Assembly: GCA_029582165.1 (NCBI GenBank)
Contig: CM055893.1
Coordinates: forward strand, 22,543,179 to 22,607,178
DNA length: 64,000 nt
Direction of reading: 5' to 3'
Origin: Portulaca oleracea
Taxonomy: Eukaryota > Streptophyta > Magnoliopsida > Caryophyllales > Portulacaceae
Made by a program: the position numbers and the translations under genes. This document shows, in pieces, positions 1 to 11,353 of the stretch. The notes below the pieces were generated by a model, which was given only the letters and a program-made list of their open reading frames with translations, ran no database searches and was not told where the DNA came from. Positions within the stretch are counted from its first letter, which is position 1. Every line of letters starts with the position of its first letter.

Positions 1-1264
1 ATGATGCCAAAATAGTGCCAAAAGGTGGGTGGAAAATATGGATGAAAAAGGGGTGAGAAAAGGGTAAAAAAGGCTCTTTTGTGGAGTTTTTGAGTAATAG
101 AAAGGTAGGCTTTTTGTGTAGTTTTGTGAGGTTTATGGAAGGATAATGGAAGGTAAGATGATAATGGAGATAAGAGGGCTTAAAGGAGTGGATAAATGGA
201 GATAATAATGGAAGGAAAGTGATGGATATGGATAGGAAAAAGGTAAGAAAAAGGATAGGAAGGAAGGCTCTTTTTGTGGTGTTTTAGGATAGATTTGTAA
301 TGTTTTTGGGAGGTTTATGTAGAGATTAGGGAGGATAGGTTGAGAGTATGGGTTAGAGGTTTGAAGAAGATAGAAGAATGGATATTATGATGGAAAGAAT
401 GTGGTGGAAAAGATGATACAAAGAGTGTAGGCAAAAGGGCTTTTTATGGTGTTTTTGGGATGTTTTGGGTGTTGTAAAAATAGGCTTTTGTAGTGTTTAT
501 GTAAGAATGGATAGAATGAGGGTTTAGAGGCTTAAGGTATGATAGGATAGGAGATTATGGAGGTATGGAAGTGGTGGAAAGGTGATAGAAAAGATGGTAG
601 AATGATGATAGTAGAGTAGAGATTAGAGAGATGAGAAGAATGAGAGAATTGATGAATGAAAGTTTAGGAGGAGAAATGGGTGAATGATTGAGTAAGTTTG
701 GCTTGAGAGAAGGGTGGTATTTGTAGGTGGAGTAGAGGGTGGATAATACATGCATATACATACACATGCATTCACCTCGGTTGTAGCAGTCAACAATGCA
801 AGTTTCTAGGCAGTAGGGGAAGTGTATGGAGATGGACGGCAACACGTAGTCAATTACCACTTGTGGTCGGTGTGTGTAGGCCAGTCGGCCACTACGCTAG
901 GGGGGAGGCACCAGCTTTGTCCATGCATGAATGGACGGTGGAGTGTGAAGTCAACCAACCTAGGGAACAAGAGGTTCACACTGGATGGAGATGGCATGTG
1001 CTATTTAGCTTTTGAGAGTTGTTTTGAGTGTTTTTGTGAGGATTCGATCTCGGGACCTCTTGGGATGTGACTTGCATGGCTTGACTTCCCTTATTTTCTA
1101 ATTTCCTTACTAAAAATACATAAAAAGAAATAATAAAAATTACATTAAAAGTGTATGAAAGACTATGCTAAAATCTAGTGTATCAACCGACTTCTCCTTC
1201 TTTATTTTTGCTTTGTAATATATAGTCATGCTATATATTTATGTGACAAAATTCGGTGTCTACA
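1..1264 (-). repeat. 3' LTR (5' portion of it only) of the minus-strand Tat/Ogre-like element
   Basis: On the minus strand this LTR begins TGTAGACACCGAATTTTG at 1264 and runs off the window at position 1. It matches 12084-13335 with scattered substitutions and small indels, including a differing stretch of short GGATAAATGGAGATA-like repeats around 180-240. The purine-rich plus strand reflects a pyrimidine-rich LTR sense strand. The small minus-strand frame at 555-860 also exists in the other LTR (12618-12923), but it spans the promoter region and has no family resemblance, so I do not call it a gene. Confidence 0.85.
718..727 (-). promoter_or_regulatory. Mutated TATA box of the 3' LTR
   Basis: The minus strand reads CCTACAAATACCACC here, while the equivalent site in the other LTR (12781-12790) reads CCTATAAATACCACC. 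A single T-to-C change breaks the TATA core in this copy. Confidence 0.5.
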
Positions 1265-1279
1265 GATAGCCCCCACTTT
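1265..1279 (-). other. Polypurine tract of the Tat/Ogre-like element
   Basis: The minus strand reads AAAGTGGGGGCTATC directly against the LTR start TGTAGACACC. A G-rich purine tract abutting the 3' LTR is where plus-strand DNA synthesis starts in LTR retrotransposons. It fixes the element's orientation. Confidence 0.8.
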
Positions 1280-1339
1280 GACTGAGTCCGAGGATAGGAC
1301 AAAAATCAAAGTAGTCTTCATTTGATGGACACCGGTCGA

Positions 1340-1423
1340 GATATGACTTTGAAGTTCAAAGCCTAGGGATATGAGTTTGGAGTGTAAAGCTTGGGGATAT
1401 GACTTTGGAGTGCAAAGCCTGGC
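1340..1423. repeat. Three tandem copies of a 28-bp unit
   Basis: Units starting at 1340, 1368 and 1396 share the core GATATGACTTTGGAGTGCAA with a few substitutions each. They lie just inside the polypurine tract, in the non-coding 3' part of the element. Confidence 0.75.
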
Positions 1424-1680
1424 GTGATGCTTTGAAGCTGAGTCCTGCATCGCAGTTTTGGGTGGCATGCGCCTCTGTAGGGTTGATTTCGAGCAAGAGT
1501 GATGCTCTACTTGAGATGATCTCAGACGTTTGATGACGTGCTACTTGATATGATAGCGAACGTTTGATGTCGTCCTAGTTGAAAGTGTGCGCTGACACTT
1601 GGAAGCCGGGTCCTGTGTCACGGTTGGCGAACTTGCGCCGATAGGTAATCTCGAGCAAGAATGATGCTCCACTCGCTGGA

Positions 1681-2520
1681 GAGACTTCATCGGACACGAT
1701 GCCGATGGCTCTTGTGGTTTGATGTTGATTTTCTAGACTTTCCCAGTGCCGTTTCCAGTCTTTCCTGGTATTGATGTTGATGATTGTTGGCATGTTCAAT
1801 GCCGAAGGACTTCATCGATCGCGATGTCGATGGCCTGGGGGTCTAGACTTCATCGGGCGTGTTGCCCGATGGCTCGGGGATTGGGACTGTATCAAAACTC
1901 GGCCGATGGCCCTGGTTTTCGAGACTTCACCGAAACGCTGCCGGTGGCTATGATGCTGATGGGGACTTACGCCGATTGGCGACCCTGTTTTTGGTCTTTT
2001 GATGATGTCGATGATATTGGTGACAAACTGGACGCGAGGCCAGATGCCGAGACTAACCAGACGCGAGGCTGGAAGCCGTTGATGATGATGATGATGATGG
2101 TGATGATGATGTTGATGATAACAAGCTGGACGCGAGGCCAGATGTTGAGACTGACCAGACGTGAGGCTGGAAGCCGACCAACCAGACGCAACGCTGGAGG
2201 CCAAAGGGACTACACCGAAACTTTGTCGATGGCCCTAATGTGGAGACTTCACCGATCTCAATGCCAGTGGCTCTGTTGCCGATGGGGACTTATGCCGATT
2301 GGCTACCCTGTTTTTGGATTTTCTGATGATGATAGCATTTTTAATGCCGATGAGACTTCCTGGACGCTATGCCAGCGGCTCTTATTCCTGAGGTTTCGTC
2401 GAGGCTGATGTTGACGAATCTTATTGTTGAGATTGCACCGAACTCTGCCGGTGGCTCTGATTTTGATTTTCGGTGGCAATTCAATGCCTGGAGACTTAGT
2501 CGGACGTGATGCCAACAACT
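1681..2520. repeat. Dispersed family of short hairpin-forming repeats
   Basis: A core like GAGACTTCATCGG...CCGATGGCTC recurs roughly eight to ten times. Most copies contain a short inverted repeat around an 8-10 base loop: CATCGG/CCGATG (1688-1707), CATCGA/TCGATG (1813-1832), CATCGGG/CCCGATG (1851-1871), CACCG/CGGTG (1928-1946 and 2436-2453). The stem bases differ between copies, but both arms change together. A (GAT)n tract at 2080-2118 interrupts the series. Reading frames crossing it (for example 1746-2408) have His/Met runs and no family signature, so they are not called genes. Confidence 0.7.
2028..2178. repeat. Duplicated 52-bp unit flanking a GAT microsatellite
   Basis: The block starting CTGGACGCGAGGCCAGATG at 2028 recurs at 2126, 98 bases on, ending in GAGGCTGGAAGCC both times. 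Between the copies sits GATGATGATG-type microsatellite sequence. A third, poorer partial copy follows at about 2180-2200. Confidence 0.75.
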
Positions 2521-2664
2521 CTTATTTTCCTCAGTTTATGTCAGCATGATCATTGGGAAAATGCTCTTTGTTTGGGGGACTTGATGCTCCAGTCTTGAGA
2601 AAACTATCCCTTCCTTATTGGGCACAGATAGCCATGCTCCTCCTTGAAAATGCACAAGCTTGAG

Positions 2665-2858
2665 CCCTTGGAAATGAGCATGGAGAAAAGACAAAGGCTC
2701 CTTCTTTCCCTAGGCCGGCCGGACGCTAGAGAAAAGAGAGGAATCTTTGCATTCACTCGGGCCCTTGGCAATAAGCATGGAGAAAAGACAAAGGCTCCTT
2801 CTTTCCCTAGGCTGGCCGGACATTAGAGAGAAGAGAGGAATCTTTGCATTCGCTCCAG
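2665..2858. repeat. Tandem duplication, 97-bp unit
   Basis: Units 2665-2761 and 2762-2858 both start CCCTTGG and contain AGCATGGAGAAAAGACAAAG and TTCTTTCCCTAGGC. They differ at about ten positions. The short frames on both strands are by-products of the duplication. Confidence 0.8.
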
Positions 2859-3269
2859 CTTTTGCAGGCCATGCAGGAGACAAGCTTGCTTGCAATTTTT
2901 ATAGATAGCCCCAAGGCCGATTAGACTTGAGCCCAGGCAAATAAGGGCATGACACGTGGCTATGTGAACCGAACTCTTGTGATCACAAATTGGAGCTTCT
3001 TCTTTGCCTTCTTCTTGTTTTCATACCTCAGTATGCTTTACTTCTTCTACAAGCTTATTTTTATAGCATGTTGTTGTTGAAACGACTTGCATGCTACTAC
3101 TTGTTTCAACACTTTAAGTTGAATTTAAAGTAGGTGATACTTCAAATTTTGCTTCAAGCGTATATATGCCAACATCTTCTTTGCTCATGGTTGCATGAGT
3201 ATGGAATTCCATTGGGGGAACATGGATTCTTGAATTTGACCCGGTCACCGATCCGCAATAGTCATTTGT

Positions 3270-3665
3270 GAAGATTTCGTCCTTCGTGTTGGACGGGTGC
3301 CATTCGTGTTTGGCTAAAGAGGATGTTGTCCTTCGTGTCGGACAATTGCCATTCATGTCTGGCTGATGATGAAGATTTTGTCCTTCGTATCAGACATTTG
3401 CCATTCGTGTATGGCAAATGACGAGTCTGTCCCTCGTGTCAGACAATCGCCATTCGTGTCTGGCAGATGAAGATGAATTTTGTCCTTCATGTCGGACAAT
3501 CGCCATTCGTGTCTGGCGAATGAAGATGAATTTTGTCCTTCATGTCGGACAATCGCCATTCATGTCTAGCAGATGAAAATGAATTTTGTCCTTCGTATCG
3601 GACAATCGCGATTCGTGTCTGGCGGATGATGAAGATTTTGTCCTTCGTGTCGGACAATCGATTTA
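3270..3665. repeat. About eight tandem copies of a 51-53-bp unit
   Basis: Each unit reads like TTTGTCCTTCGTGTCGGAC then AATCGCCATTCGTGTCTGGC then a GATGAAGAT-rich linker. Each unit is itself two related halves (TTCGTGTCGGAC and TTCGTGTCTGGC). Copies differ by a few bases and by linker length. Uniform spacer size is absent and the repeats are contiguous, which rules out a CRISPR array. The minus-strand frames at 3114-3774 are translations of the repeat. Confidence 0.85.
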
Positions 3666-6600
3666 TGAATTGATTGGATGCTAGCTTGACCTGCCAGAGT
3701 TGGATTAGAGGTTGCTCTAATCTTGCTCTTAGTGATAAGAAACCCTTCCTGAATGAGATGACATATGGGCTCAACCAGCCCCTAGTGTTGCATTCTGGAA
3801 CGATGTGGCACTTTGCTTTTTTTTTCTTTTCTCTCTTTTTTTTTTTTTGATATGCAGGTATCCATGCAACTAGTCTACTAGACTCTTACACAAACAATGC
3901 ATTTTTTTTTACACAAGTATTTATGCACTTATGCACATATGCATGACTATGGACTTTATGCATGACAGACTGACTCAATGTGACTTTAACATGACTTATG
4001 GATGCAATGCAAACCTATTATGCTTAGACGGAACATACACATGACGCTTTATGATTCTAAACATGCAATTCTATATGCAGGTAACCCCCCTGACTCTTTA
4101 TTTAAACAACAACTTTCTAGGACAATGCTTTCCTAAGACAATGTTTTTCTAGGACAATGACTTCCTAAGGATCAAGGCCTCTTGTCGGGAATTTCATGAA
4201 AATTCAGAAAGAGGAACATCTCGGTCCAGGGGACAAGGAAAAATGACGGAGGTGCTAGGCCTGAAGGATGTGCTTCTTGGATGCTCACGTAGATGACCTT
4301 AATTGCTTGCAAATCTATGATGATGTATGACAAGCCCCCAGTTTGGCGTAGACTCTCGACGACATTGTCCTGCTTTGGAGAGCAACTTGGGGATTTGCAA
4401 GCCCCCAGTTTGGTGAACTGACGATATGATGCATGAAGACCATGGAATGGAAGCAGGAATTGCTTCTGATGCTGCACTGATGGAAGTCTAGTATGTCCTT
4501 AGTCGCGAGTGTCGATCTCTCCTTTTGCCTAACTCGCCCAAATGGTTTTCAAGTTAGCCTCTCTTTTTTTTCTTTTTTCTTTTTTTGTTTCTTTTCTTTT
4601 CCTTTTTTCTTTTCTTTTCTTTTTTTCCTCTTTTTTTTTTTTTTTTTGAGACTACTAGGACGTTAATGAGAATGAAGATCCAGGACCTTGAAGGATAGGG
4701 AGTAGGTGTCCCTCTTAGAAGCTTTCTCCGATAAATGTCTTGAATGATGTCACAAGGGTCGTGCGAGCCCCCAGTTTAGAGTAGCTTGTTTCTGAGTCTG
4801 TTCATGATCATGTATGTTGCTGCCAGTTAGCCGCTGATCCAATATGGATGGCTTTTTCTCTTGTTGAGAAGTTAGTCGCACTCAGGTATGTTAAGAGTGA
4901 ACATTAAGAACAGAACCTCATACTTGCATTAATGATCGAGCTGAAAAGTCCTCAAAGGGTGAGAAGATATGAAAAGGATAAAAAGAATGGTTAGAAAGTG
5001 TTTAGTGAAGGAGATGATGGGAGAGGTATTATTAATGAATGGGATGTGGAGACACTTAAGAATGAACGTGCCTTAAAAGGGAATGAGAGATGGTCAAATG
5101 GGATAGACATCATCTCTTGGGAAAAGGCTGGAACATGGCCAAATGGAGGGTTAATGATGATGATATAAATCCAGGGTTTCCTCTCCTTTTGCCTAGCCCA
5201 CCCAAGTGGGTTTTCGGACTAGCTTTTTATTCTCTCTTTTTTTTATTATTCTCTCAAAGACTAGTTTATTCGACGACGAATGCCCCCTAAAGTGAAAAGT
5301 ATCGGGCTGGGCCTCGAAGAGGTTTTCCTACGTATCCAAGGTGGAATGAGGCCGGTCGTTGTTCTTTCACGGCGGCTTTAATGAGTAGTGCCTCGAGGAA
5401 GGCTTAATGGTTTGGGAAGATGGTTATGAAGGCAGGTTATGGATAGTTATGAAGGCGTATGAAGGTTATTGAAGGCTGAAAGGTATGATGAGGTGTATGA
5501 ATGATGAGGTGAAGGTTTAGGAAGGGATTATTTCTCTAGTGTGCATGACCCTTTATTTCAACCTTCTAGCTTCTTATTCTCCCCCCTTTTCTTCTTCTTC
5601 TTCTCTTTTGTTTCTTTCCCGTTTTTTTTTATCTCTCTTTATTTTATCTCTTTTTTCTTCTTGCTTTCACCATCTTTTTTTTTTGCTTTCACTTTTTTTT
5701 CGAACTTATTCTTCATGGATTGCCTCCTATTCTCCTTTGTCATAGCACACCTTTTGGGATTTGGTTTAATGAATGAAAGGGTTTTGAAAAGGTTGAGGTT
5801 TGATGGAAAAGGCTAGAAACGTAAATGATAGGTAGTAAGTGGTAGGTCGATATTGGATGAAAAGACGAGGGTAATGTGGTTAGTGAAATGAAGGCTGGGA
5901 AGAAGCCCCCTGTCCTCGGCACATTTGGTTAAGCTTCGACATTTCTAATGAGGAGTGCTCCGTTTAGAGAGATTATTGGGCTTGGTCTTTCCTGACAACA
6001 CTCTCTACTTTTGCTCAGCTTGCTGGATGGGAAGTGCAGACTGACTTCTCTCATCAATCTTATTCTCTCCTTTTGCCCGATTTACCTCGAAGAGGTTTTC
6101 AAACCGACCACTCTATAGTTTTTCACTCTCTTTTTTTTCAATTCTATTTTTTTTAAAATTTCTCTCTTTATCTCTCTAACCTTGGATTCAGGCAAATGAA
6201 AGGATGGAAACGAGATGTAAGACAAAAATGGAAAGATAAGAGAAGGTGAATTTGCCAGACTTGGTTTGTAAGGATGGTGAATGGACGAGGAAATTTTCAA
6301 CTCAAATCAGAAGTACAAGCACAAAATTCTATTTGAACAAATAACAACAAGGGCAATTGAATTCAAGGAATGAATTAAGAACTGATTCTCAACTTCTAAC
6401 AGACTCCAGAAGTGAATGCTTGACAATCAGGAATGTAGCTAACTCTAGAGCTCCCTTGATGATGTGCCCTCCCTGTCTTCGTGTGGGGAATCCATGCTCT
6501 ATCTGGCCCTTGTGCTGCTTTTGGTAGAAGCAGTTTTCCCTGAATGGGTCATGTCCTCAATCTTATTCTTCAAAGTCCAACAATTCTCCGTATTATGTCC

Positions 6601-6720
6601 TCAGGATCTATGGTAGTTGTAGAATTTCCCGCCATCCCGAAAATTCCCTTTATTGTTGGCTTAGGCCTTGACCATAACACTAGACAAATGAAGGAAAACC
6701 CCATCCCAATGCATGCATCT
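3666..6720. other. Non-coding element interior with three degenerate long units and pyrimidine tracts
   Basis: No coding sequence is supported. Three related blocks start TCTCCTTTTGCC at about 4518, 5180 and 6067, continue with a GTTTTC-containing stretch and end in T/C-rich tracts (about 4560-4660, 5222-5260, 6118-6175). Another T/C tract lies at 5575-5710. Phrases such as AGCCCCCAGTTTGG recur at about 4331 and 4401, and a close variant at about 4764. This looks like an old long-period tandem array that has decayed. Confidence 0.6.
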
Positions 6721-8210
6721 CCTAAATGACCTACATGAGACTTCCTAGAAATGAAAAATGCTTATATGCTGACTCGAGAGAAACTCACCCAGGACATGGG
6801 TTTGAACATGCTAATTGACCTACAAGGGGCTTCCCAGGATGCAACAGTCCTATATGCAAGACTTCTATATGTCGACTCAAGAAAAAGACTTAGCACGACA
6901 TGGATCTACATGCCCTAAATTTTATATGAGACTTCCTGAAATGCAAATGCCTATGTGCTAACTTGGAAAGGCTACTTTATGACATGGACCTACATTAACC
7001 TTCCTAGAAAAAGAAAGACTCACATGATATGACAACACAGGAAAAGACTTCAACGACTCACCCATGACATGGGTTTACACTAGACCTCATAAAAAAGACA
7101 GGTATCTACGTGACGACTCTAGACACATACCCATGACTTAAATTCTATAATAGACTTTCTACAGAAAGAAAAACACTTACATGCTAACTCTAGACAAAGA
7201 CACACCCATGACATGGGTTTGCGATTGACAACTTTAAAGTGAAAGACACATGCTGACTTAGGGAAGGACCTACCCATGACTTAGACCTATATGAGATTTT
7301 CTAAGGAATGAAGACACTTACCATGAAATGACCTAACGATCCACCCATGGCATAGGTTTTACCTTGGACTTTCTAAAAAAAAAAAAGAAAAGACTCACGT
7401 GGACTTAAGAAAGGATTCACCTATGACATAGTCCTTACATACGACTCTCTAACGACTGAAAGACCTTTACGTGCTAACCCGAGAAACGACTCAACGACTC
7501 ACTTTTGACTTCCAGGACTTAAACCCTATATGTGGCTTCTTAAAGAATGAAAGACACTTACACAATAACTCAAGGACTTACCCATGATCTGGGTTTACAT
7601 TGAACTTTCTAAAAATGACAGATGCATATTGACTCAAGAAAAGACTCGCCTATGACCTAGACCTCGTATGAAAACTTTCTAAAGAATGCAAGACACTTAC
7701 AAGCAGACACTAACACAAAGACTCATCCTAGACCTAGGTTGACATTGAACTTCCTAGAAATGGAACACACATGTTGACCCAAGAAAAGACCCACACATGT
7801 CACGGACTCACATTGGACTTCGTAGAAATGAAAGACACACATTGACTTAGGAAAAGATTAACCTAGGACCTAGACCCTAAAACACACTTACATGGTGACT
7901 CTAAAACAAAGACTTTCCTATGACATGGGTTTACATACCCTATATGCCTATATAAGACCCCTTAAAGAATGCAAGACACTTACATACAAACTCTAAAACA
8001 AAGGCTTACCCATAACCTGGGTTTACTAGACCATACATGATATCTCCTAGCGTGTAAGACACCTATATACTGACTCAAGAAACAACTCAGCTGTGATACT
8101 AGTTCGCCGGTCCTAACCTCTATGAGACGTCCTAAATAATATAAGACACTTATTTACTGACTTAGGAACGTCTAACCTCTATGACTCTAAGATAAACAAC
8201 TCTTTTTTAC
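6721..8210. repeat. Degenerate tandem array with words such as CCCATGACATGGGTTTACAT
   Basis: Phrases like GAAAGACACTTACATGCT, ACTCACCCATGACATGGG and CTTTCTAAAGAATGAAAG recur in the same order many times at roughly 100-140-base spacing. Copies are heavily diverged. CCCATGACATGGG is itself an imperfect palindrome. No open frame of useful length crosses the region. Confidence 0.7.
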
Positions 8211-8214
8211 AACA

Positions 8215-10800
8215 AGTGCATTATAAAGGACCGGATAAAGTCAAACATAGCGAGTCGTCATAAGTTGGAAAGCGCAAATGAGTGTTTCTCAATTCGGATG
8301 GGCTTAAACCACAAGCCGACCGTTTTAAGTAGAATCCATCACTTGAACTAACAAACTAGTGTTAACTCAAGCTAAGCTGGTTATTACGCGGACTAGAATA
8401 ATGCTCGATGAACTGACAACCTGACTTCTAGACTTCTATTTACACACTTTTTTTTTATCTAAGACTCGACATACTTATTTATTTACACTCATGGAAAGTG
8501 GATGTTGTAAAGGAACGAATAAAGCCATCAAAAAGGTGAGTTAAAACAGACTTATAAACTTAATTATTAAATCCAACATGGATAGGCTTACAAACGGGCC
8601 GGCCATGGATTTTGTTTTAGACTTAATAATGGAATCTATAAATTTATTTTCTCTAACCTTAAGACTATTATGCGGGCTAAAACAACACACACTAACTTTG
8701 TTTTAATATTAATCATTTTCTTTGGACCCAAAATAAGATAATACTAAAAAGGGCCGAATAAAACCATCAAACGTGAGTTAAAATGAATCGATAATCAAGG
8801 CCAATTAACCTTTAAAACGGATGGGTCTCACAACCAGGTCGGCCATAAGATTTAATGTTAATTAATCTAGTTTATAAATTCATTTCTTTTCGAACCCAAT
8901 GATTATTACGCGGGCTAAAACAGTATCTCAAAATTAGCTCCGACTCCAACGAAGACTCAGCAAACACAAACACAAACACAAACACATATTTACACTTAAC
9001 AAAGACTCAAAACACGTGTTAACAAAAACCTAACAAAGATACAAACACGTATTTACACTGAACAAAGACTTAAAACACGTATTAACAAAGACCTATCAAA
9101 CACGTATTTGCACTTAACAAAGACTCAAAACGCATGTTAACAAAAATCTAAGAAAGACTCAAACACATATGAACAAAAACCTAAGAAAGACTCAAAGCAC
9201 GTGTTAACAAAACCCTAACAAAGACTTAAACACGTGGCAAAGTCTCGAAAAACTCGAACACCTAATACAAACTCGACAAACTCAAACTCGTGGCACACGA
9301 AACACATACACATACACATACACATGCACAAACACATACACATGCACAGACACAGACACATGCACATACACATGGATAGACACATACACATGCACATACA
9401 CATACACATACACAGGCACAAACACATGCACATGCACAAACACAGGCACACACACAGGCACATACACATGCACAGACACATACACATGCACACGCACAGG
9501 CACAAACACATGCACAGACACATACATAGGTACGAACACATAGACTACAACGCACTTTACCTAACTTACGGACCTAACTCTACATGGACCCTAACGACAA
9601 TTGATCATTATAAAGGGCCGGATAAAGCCAAGTATGGCGAACCAGGACTGGATAAGGAATTGCGAGTCAGTGTTTCTCAATTCGGATGGGCCCCATCCAT
9701 AGGACGACCGTTATAAGGAGAATCCATAACTCAGAAAATTTATCAGTCCAACTCAAGCCATACTGACTATTACGCGGGCTAGAATAATGACCAACAGGAC
9801 TGACAGCCTACTCTTCCTATACATTTTTTATTCTATTTGTTTAGGAAAGTGGATATCGTAAATGACTGGATAAAACCAACAACAGGCGAGTTGCAATTAG
9901 TTTATGGACTTAATTACCAGATCCAATATGGTTGGGCCTAACCACGAGCCGGCCATAAGTATGATGGATTTGACAATTCATTCGATAAATTAATTTACTC
10001 AAGCGTGGTGGTTATTATGCAGTCTAAAACTTTATCCACCAACTTGGTTTGGACTTTTAGTCAGGTTTATTGGACCTAAGGCCAACTAATCATTACAAGA
10101 GGCCGAATAAAGTCAAGCATGGCGAATCAAGCCCAAGTCAAGGAGCACAAATCAGTGTTTCTCAATTCGGATGGGCCCCATCCACATGCCGACCGTTTTA
10201 AGGAGAATCCGTAATTTGAGCTACCGACTCAGACTTAATTCGAGCCATGTTGACTGCCATGCCGACTAAAATAACGATTGGTAGGACTGACAACCCTTCT
10301 TTCTACTTCATTATTTATTTATTTAATTACCGGAAGGCAGGTATCATAAAGGACTGAAAAAAACCAACAACGGGCGAGTTATAATTGATTTATGGACTTA
10401 ATTGCCAAATCTGATATGGTTGGGCCTAACCACGGACTGGCCATAAGTGTGAGAGATTCGATAATTAAGTCGATAAATTAATTTACTCTAGCCCGGTGAT
10501 TATCATACAGTCTAAGACTTTACCTACTAACTTTGTTTTGACTTTTAATAAGGTTTATTGGACCTTTGTTAAGAAAATGTCGTAAAGGGCCATATAGAAT
10601 CATCAAAGGCGAGTTGAGTTTACTTAATGAACCAAGAGAATTAACCTTTATAGATAAATGGGCCCAACCACTGGGTTAACCATAACTTTTTGAGGTTAAT
10701 TAGCTTAGTTGGTAAACATGACTCTTTTCAGCCCAATGACTACTACTATGTGGACTAGAACAACATTCCTAAACTTGGGTCGACCTTTTACAACAAAATT
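8215..10800. repeat. About 240-bp tandem array within the element interior
   Basis: A landmark like GGGCCGGATAAAGCC occurs near 8230, 8515, 8755, 9617, 9867, 10101, 10347 and 10583, giving steps of 234-285 bases apart from one 862-base gap filled by low-complexity DNA. Each unit then carries a phrase like GGGCCTAACCACGAGCCGGCC and one like TATTACGCGGGCTAGAATAA. Two unit types seem to alternate. Related sequence on the opposite strand lies at 17520-17950, in the leader of the plus-strand Tat/Ogre-like element. Confidence 0.75.
8930..9545. repeat. Low-complexity CA-rich tract and imperfect short repeats
   Basis: 8930-9240 holds repeats like AACAAAGACTCAAAACACGTG, and 9290-9545 is almost pure CACATA/CACATG/CACAGA hexamers. 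All six reading frames of this stretch stay open with His/Met/Cys/Val-rich nonsense proteins (for example 9234-9716 and 9262-9555). These are artefacts of the microsatellite. Confidence 0.9.
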
Positions 10801-11283
10801 AAACACATAGCACATAGCATAGATATGAACAAGGGGTATCCTAAACCAAGGCTAGCTCTATGTACAAAAGGGTTTATTGGCTAGATAAGGCTTAACGACT
10901 CATGTACTTGCCCCGATGCATTCTTGTTGTAAAGGCAACTTGAATGTGTGGGGTGTTGCTCATGGAGGCTCGAGTGGAGACCCCGTAGACTGATGCATGA
11001 GTGGATGTGGTGACTAATGCTCTCTCGGTGTAAACAAATCAATTGAGTATAGCTAGTCCGACATCCCATGGGTAATTTTTTGTGGTTTAAAAGAAAAAAA
11101 CCTAATACAGCCGATTTACATGCTCCTACAACATATTACATGTCAAGGGAGTTCCCCCGTATATGCAATGCATTATGTCTAAAAAGAAATGACTTAATAA
11201 TACAAAGTAAAAATTCATTTTCCTTCCAAAAAAATTTTAAAGCACACAAACTTTTTTCAAGTTTTACCCACATTAAGAAAAAC

Positions 11284-11301
11284 TCCCCAGTGGAGTCGCC
11301 A
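11284..11301 (-). other. Primer-binding site, tRNA-Arg type
   Basis: The minus strand reads TGGCGACTCCACTGGGGA, seven bases inside the 5' LTR end. It is identical to the site at 16993-17010 next to the other Tat/Ogre-like LTR. This PBS type is known from Ogre elements and defines the minus-strand orientation. Confidence 0.85.
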
Positions 11302-11308
11302 AAAATCC

Positions 11309-11353
11309 TGTGGACATTTTTCCTCGCCGTTCGGGCTTTCGAACGTCCACGTT
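11309..11353 (-). other. Hairpin at the LTR end beside the primer-binding site
   Basis: CGTTCG (11328-11333) pairs with CGAACG (11340-11345), and flanking GTGGAC (11310-11315) can pair with GTCCAC (11345-11350). The same arrangement, with a perfect inner stem, is present in the orphan copy at 20177-20255. It sits in the U5 part of the transcript next to the tRNA primer site. Confidence 0.6.

Noticed and set aside
555..860. A gene conserved in both Tat/Ogre-like LTRs (555-860 and 12618-12923)
   Set aside because: LTR copies are identical by descent from insertion, so shared frames are no evidence of selection; the frame spans the promoter.
1746..2408. 220-residue plus-strand frame
   Set aside because: It crosses a GAT microsatellite and non-coding hairpin repeats, has Met runs and no family signature, and lies antisense to the element.
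3270..3665. CRISPR-like look of a regular repeat with short linkers
   Set aside because: Linkers are near-identical rather than unique, repeats vary, and the DNA is plant retrotransposon interior.
9234..9716. His-rich 160-residue open frame and overlapping Cys/Val-rich frames on the other strand
   Set aside because: They are translations of a CACATA-type microsatellite; all frames stay open because the repeat has no stop codons.
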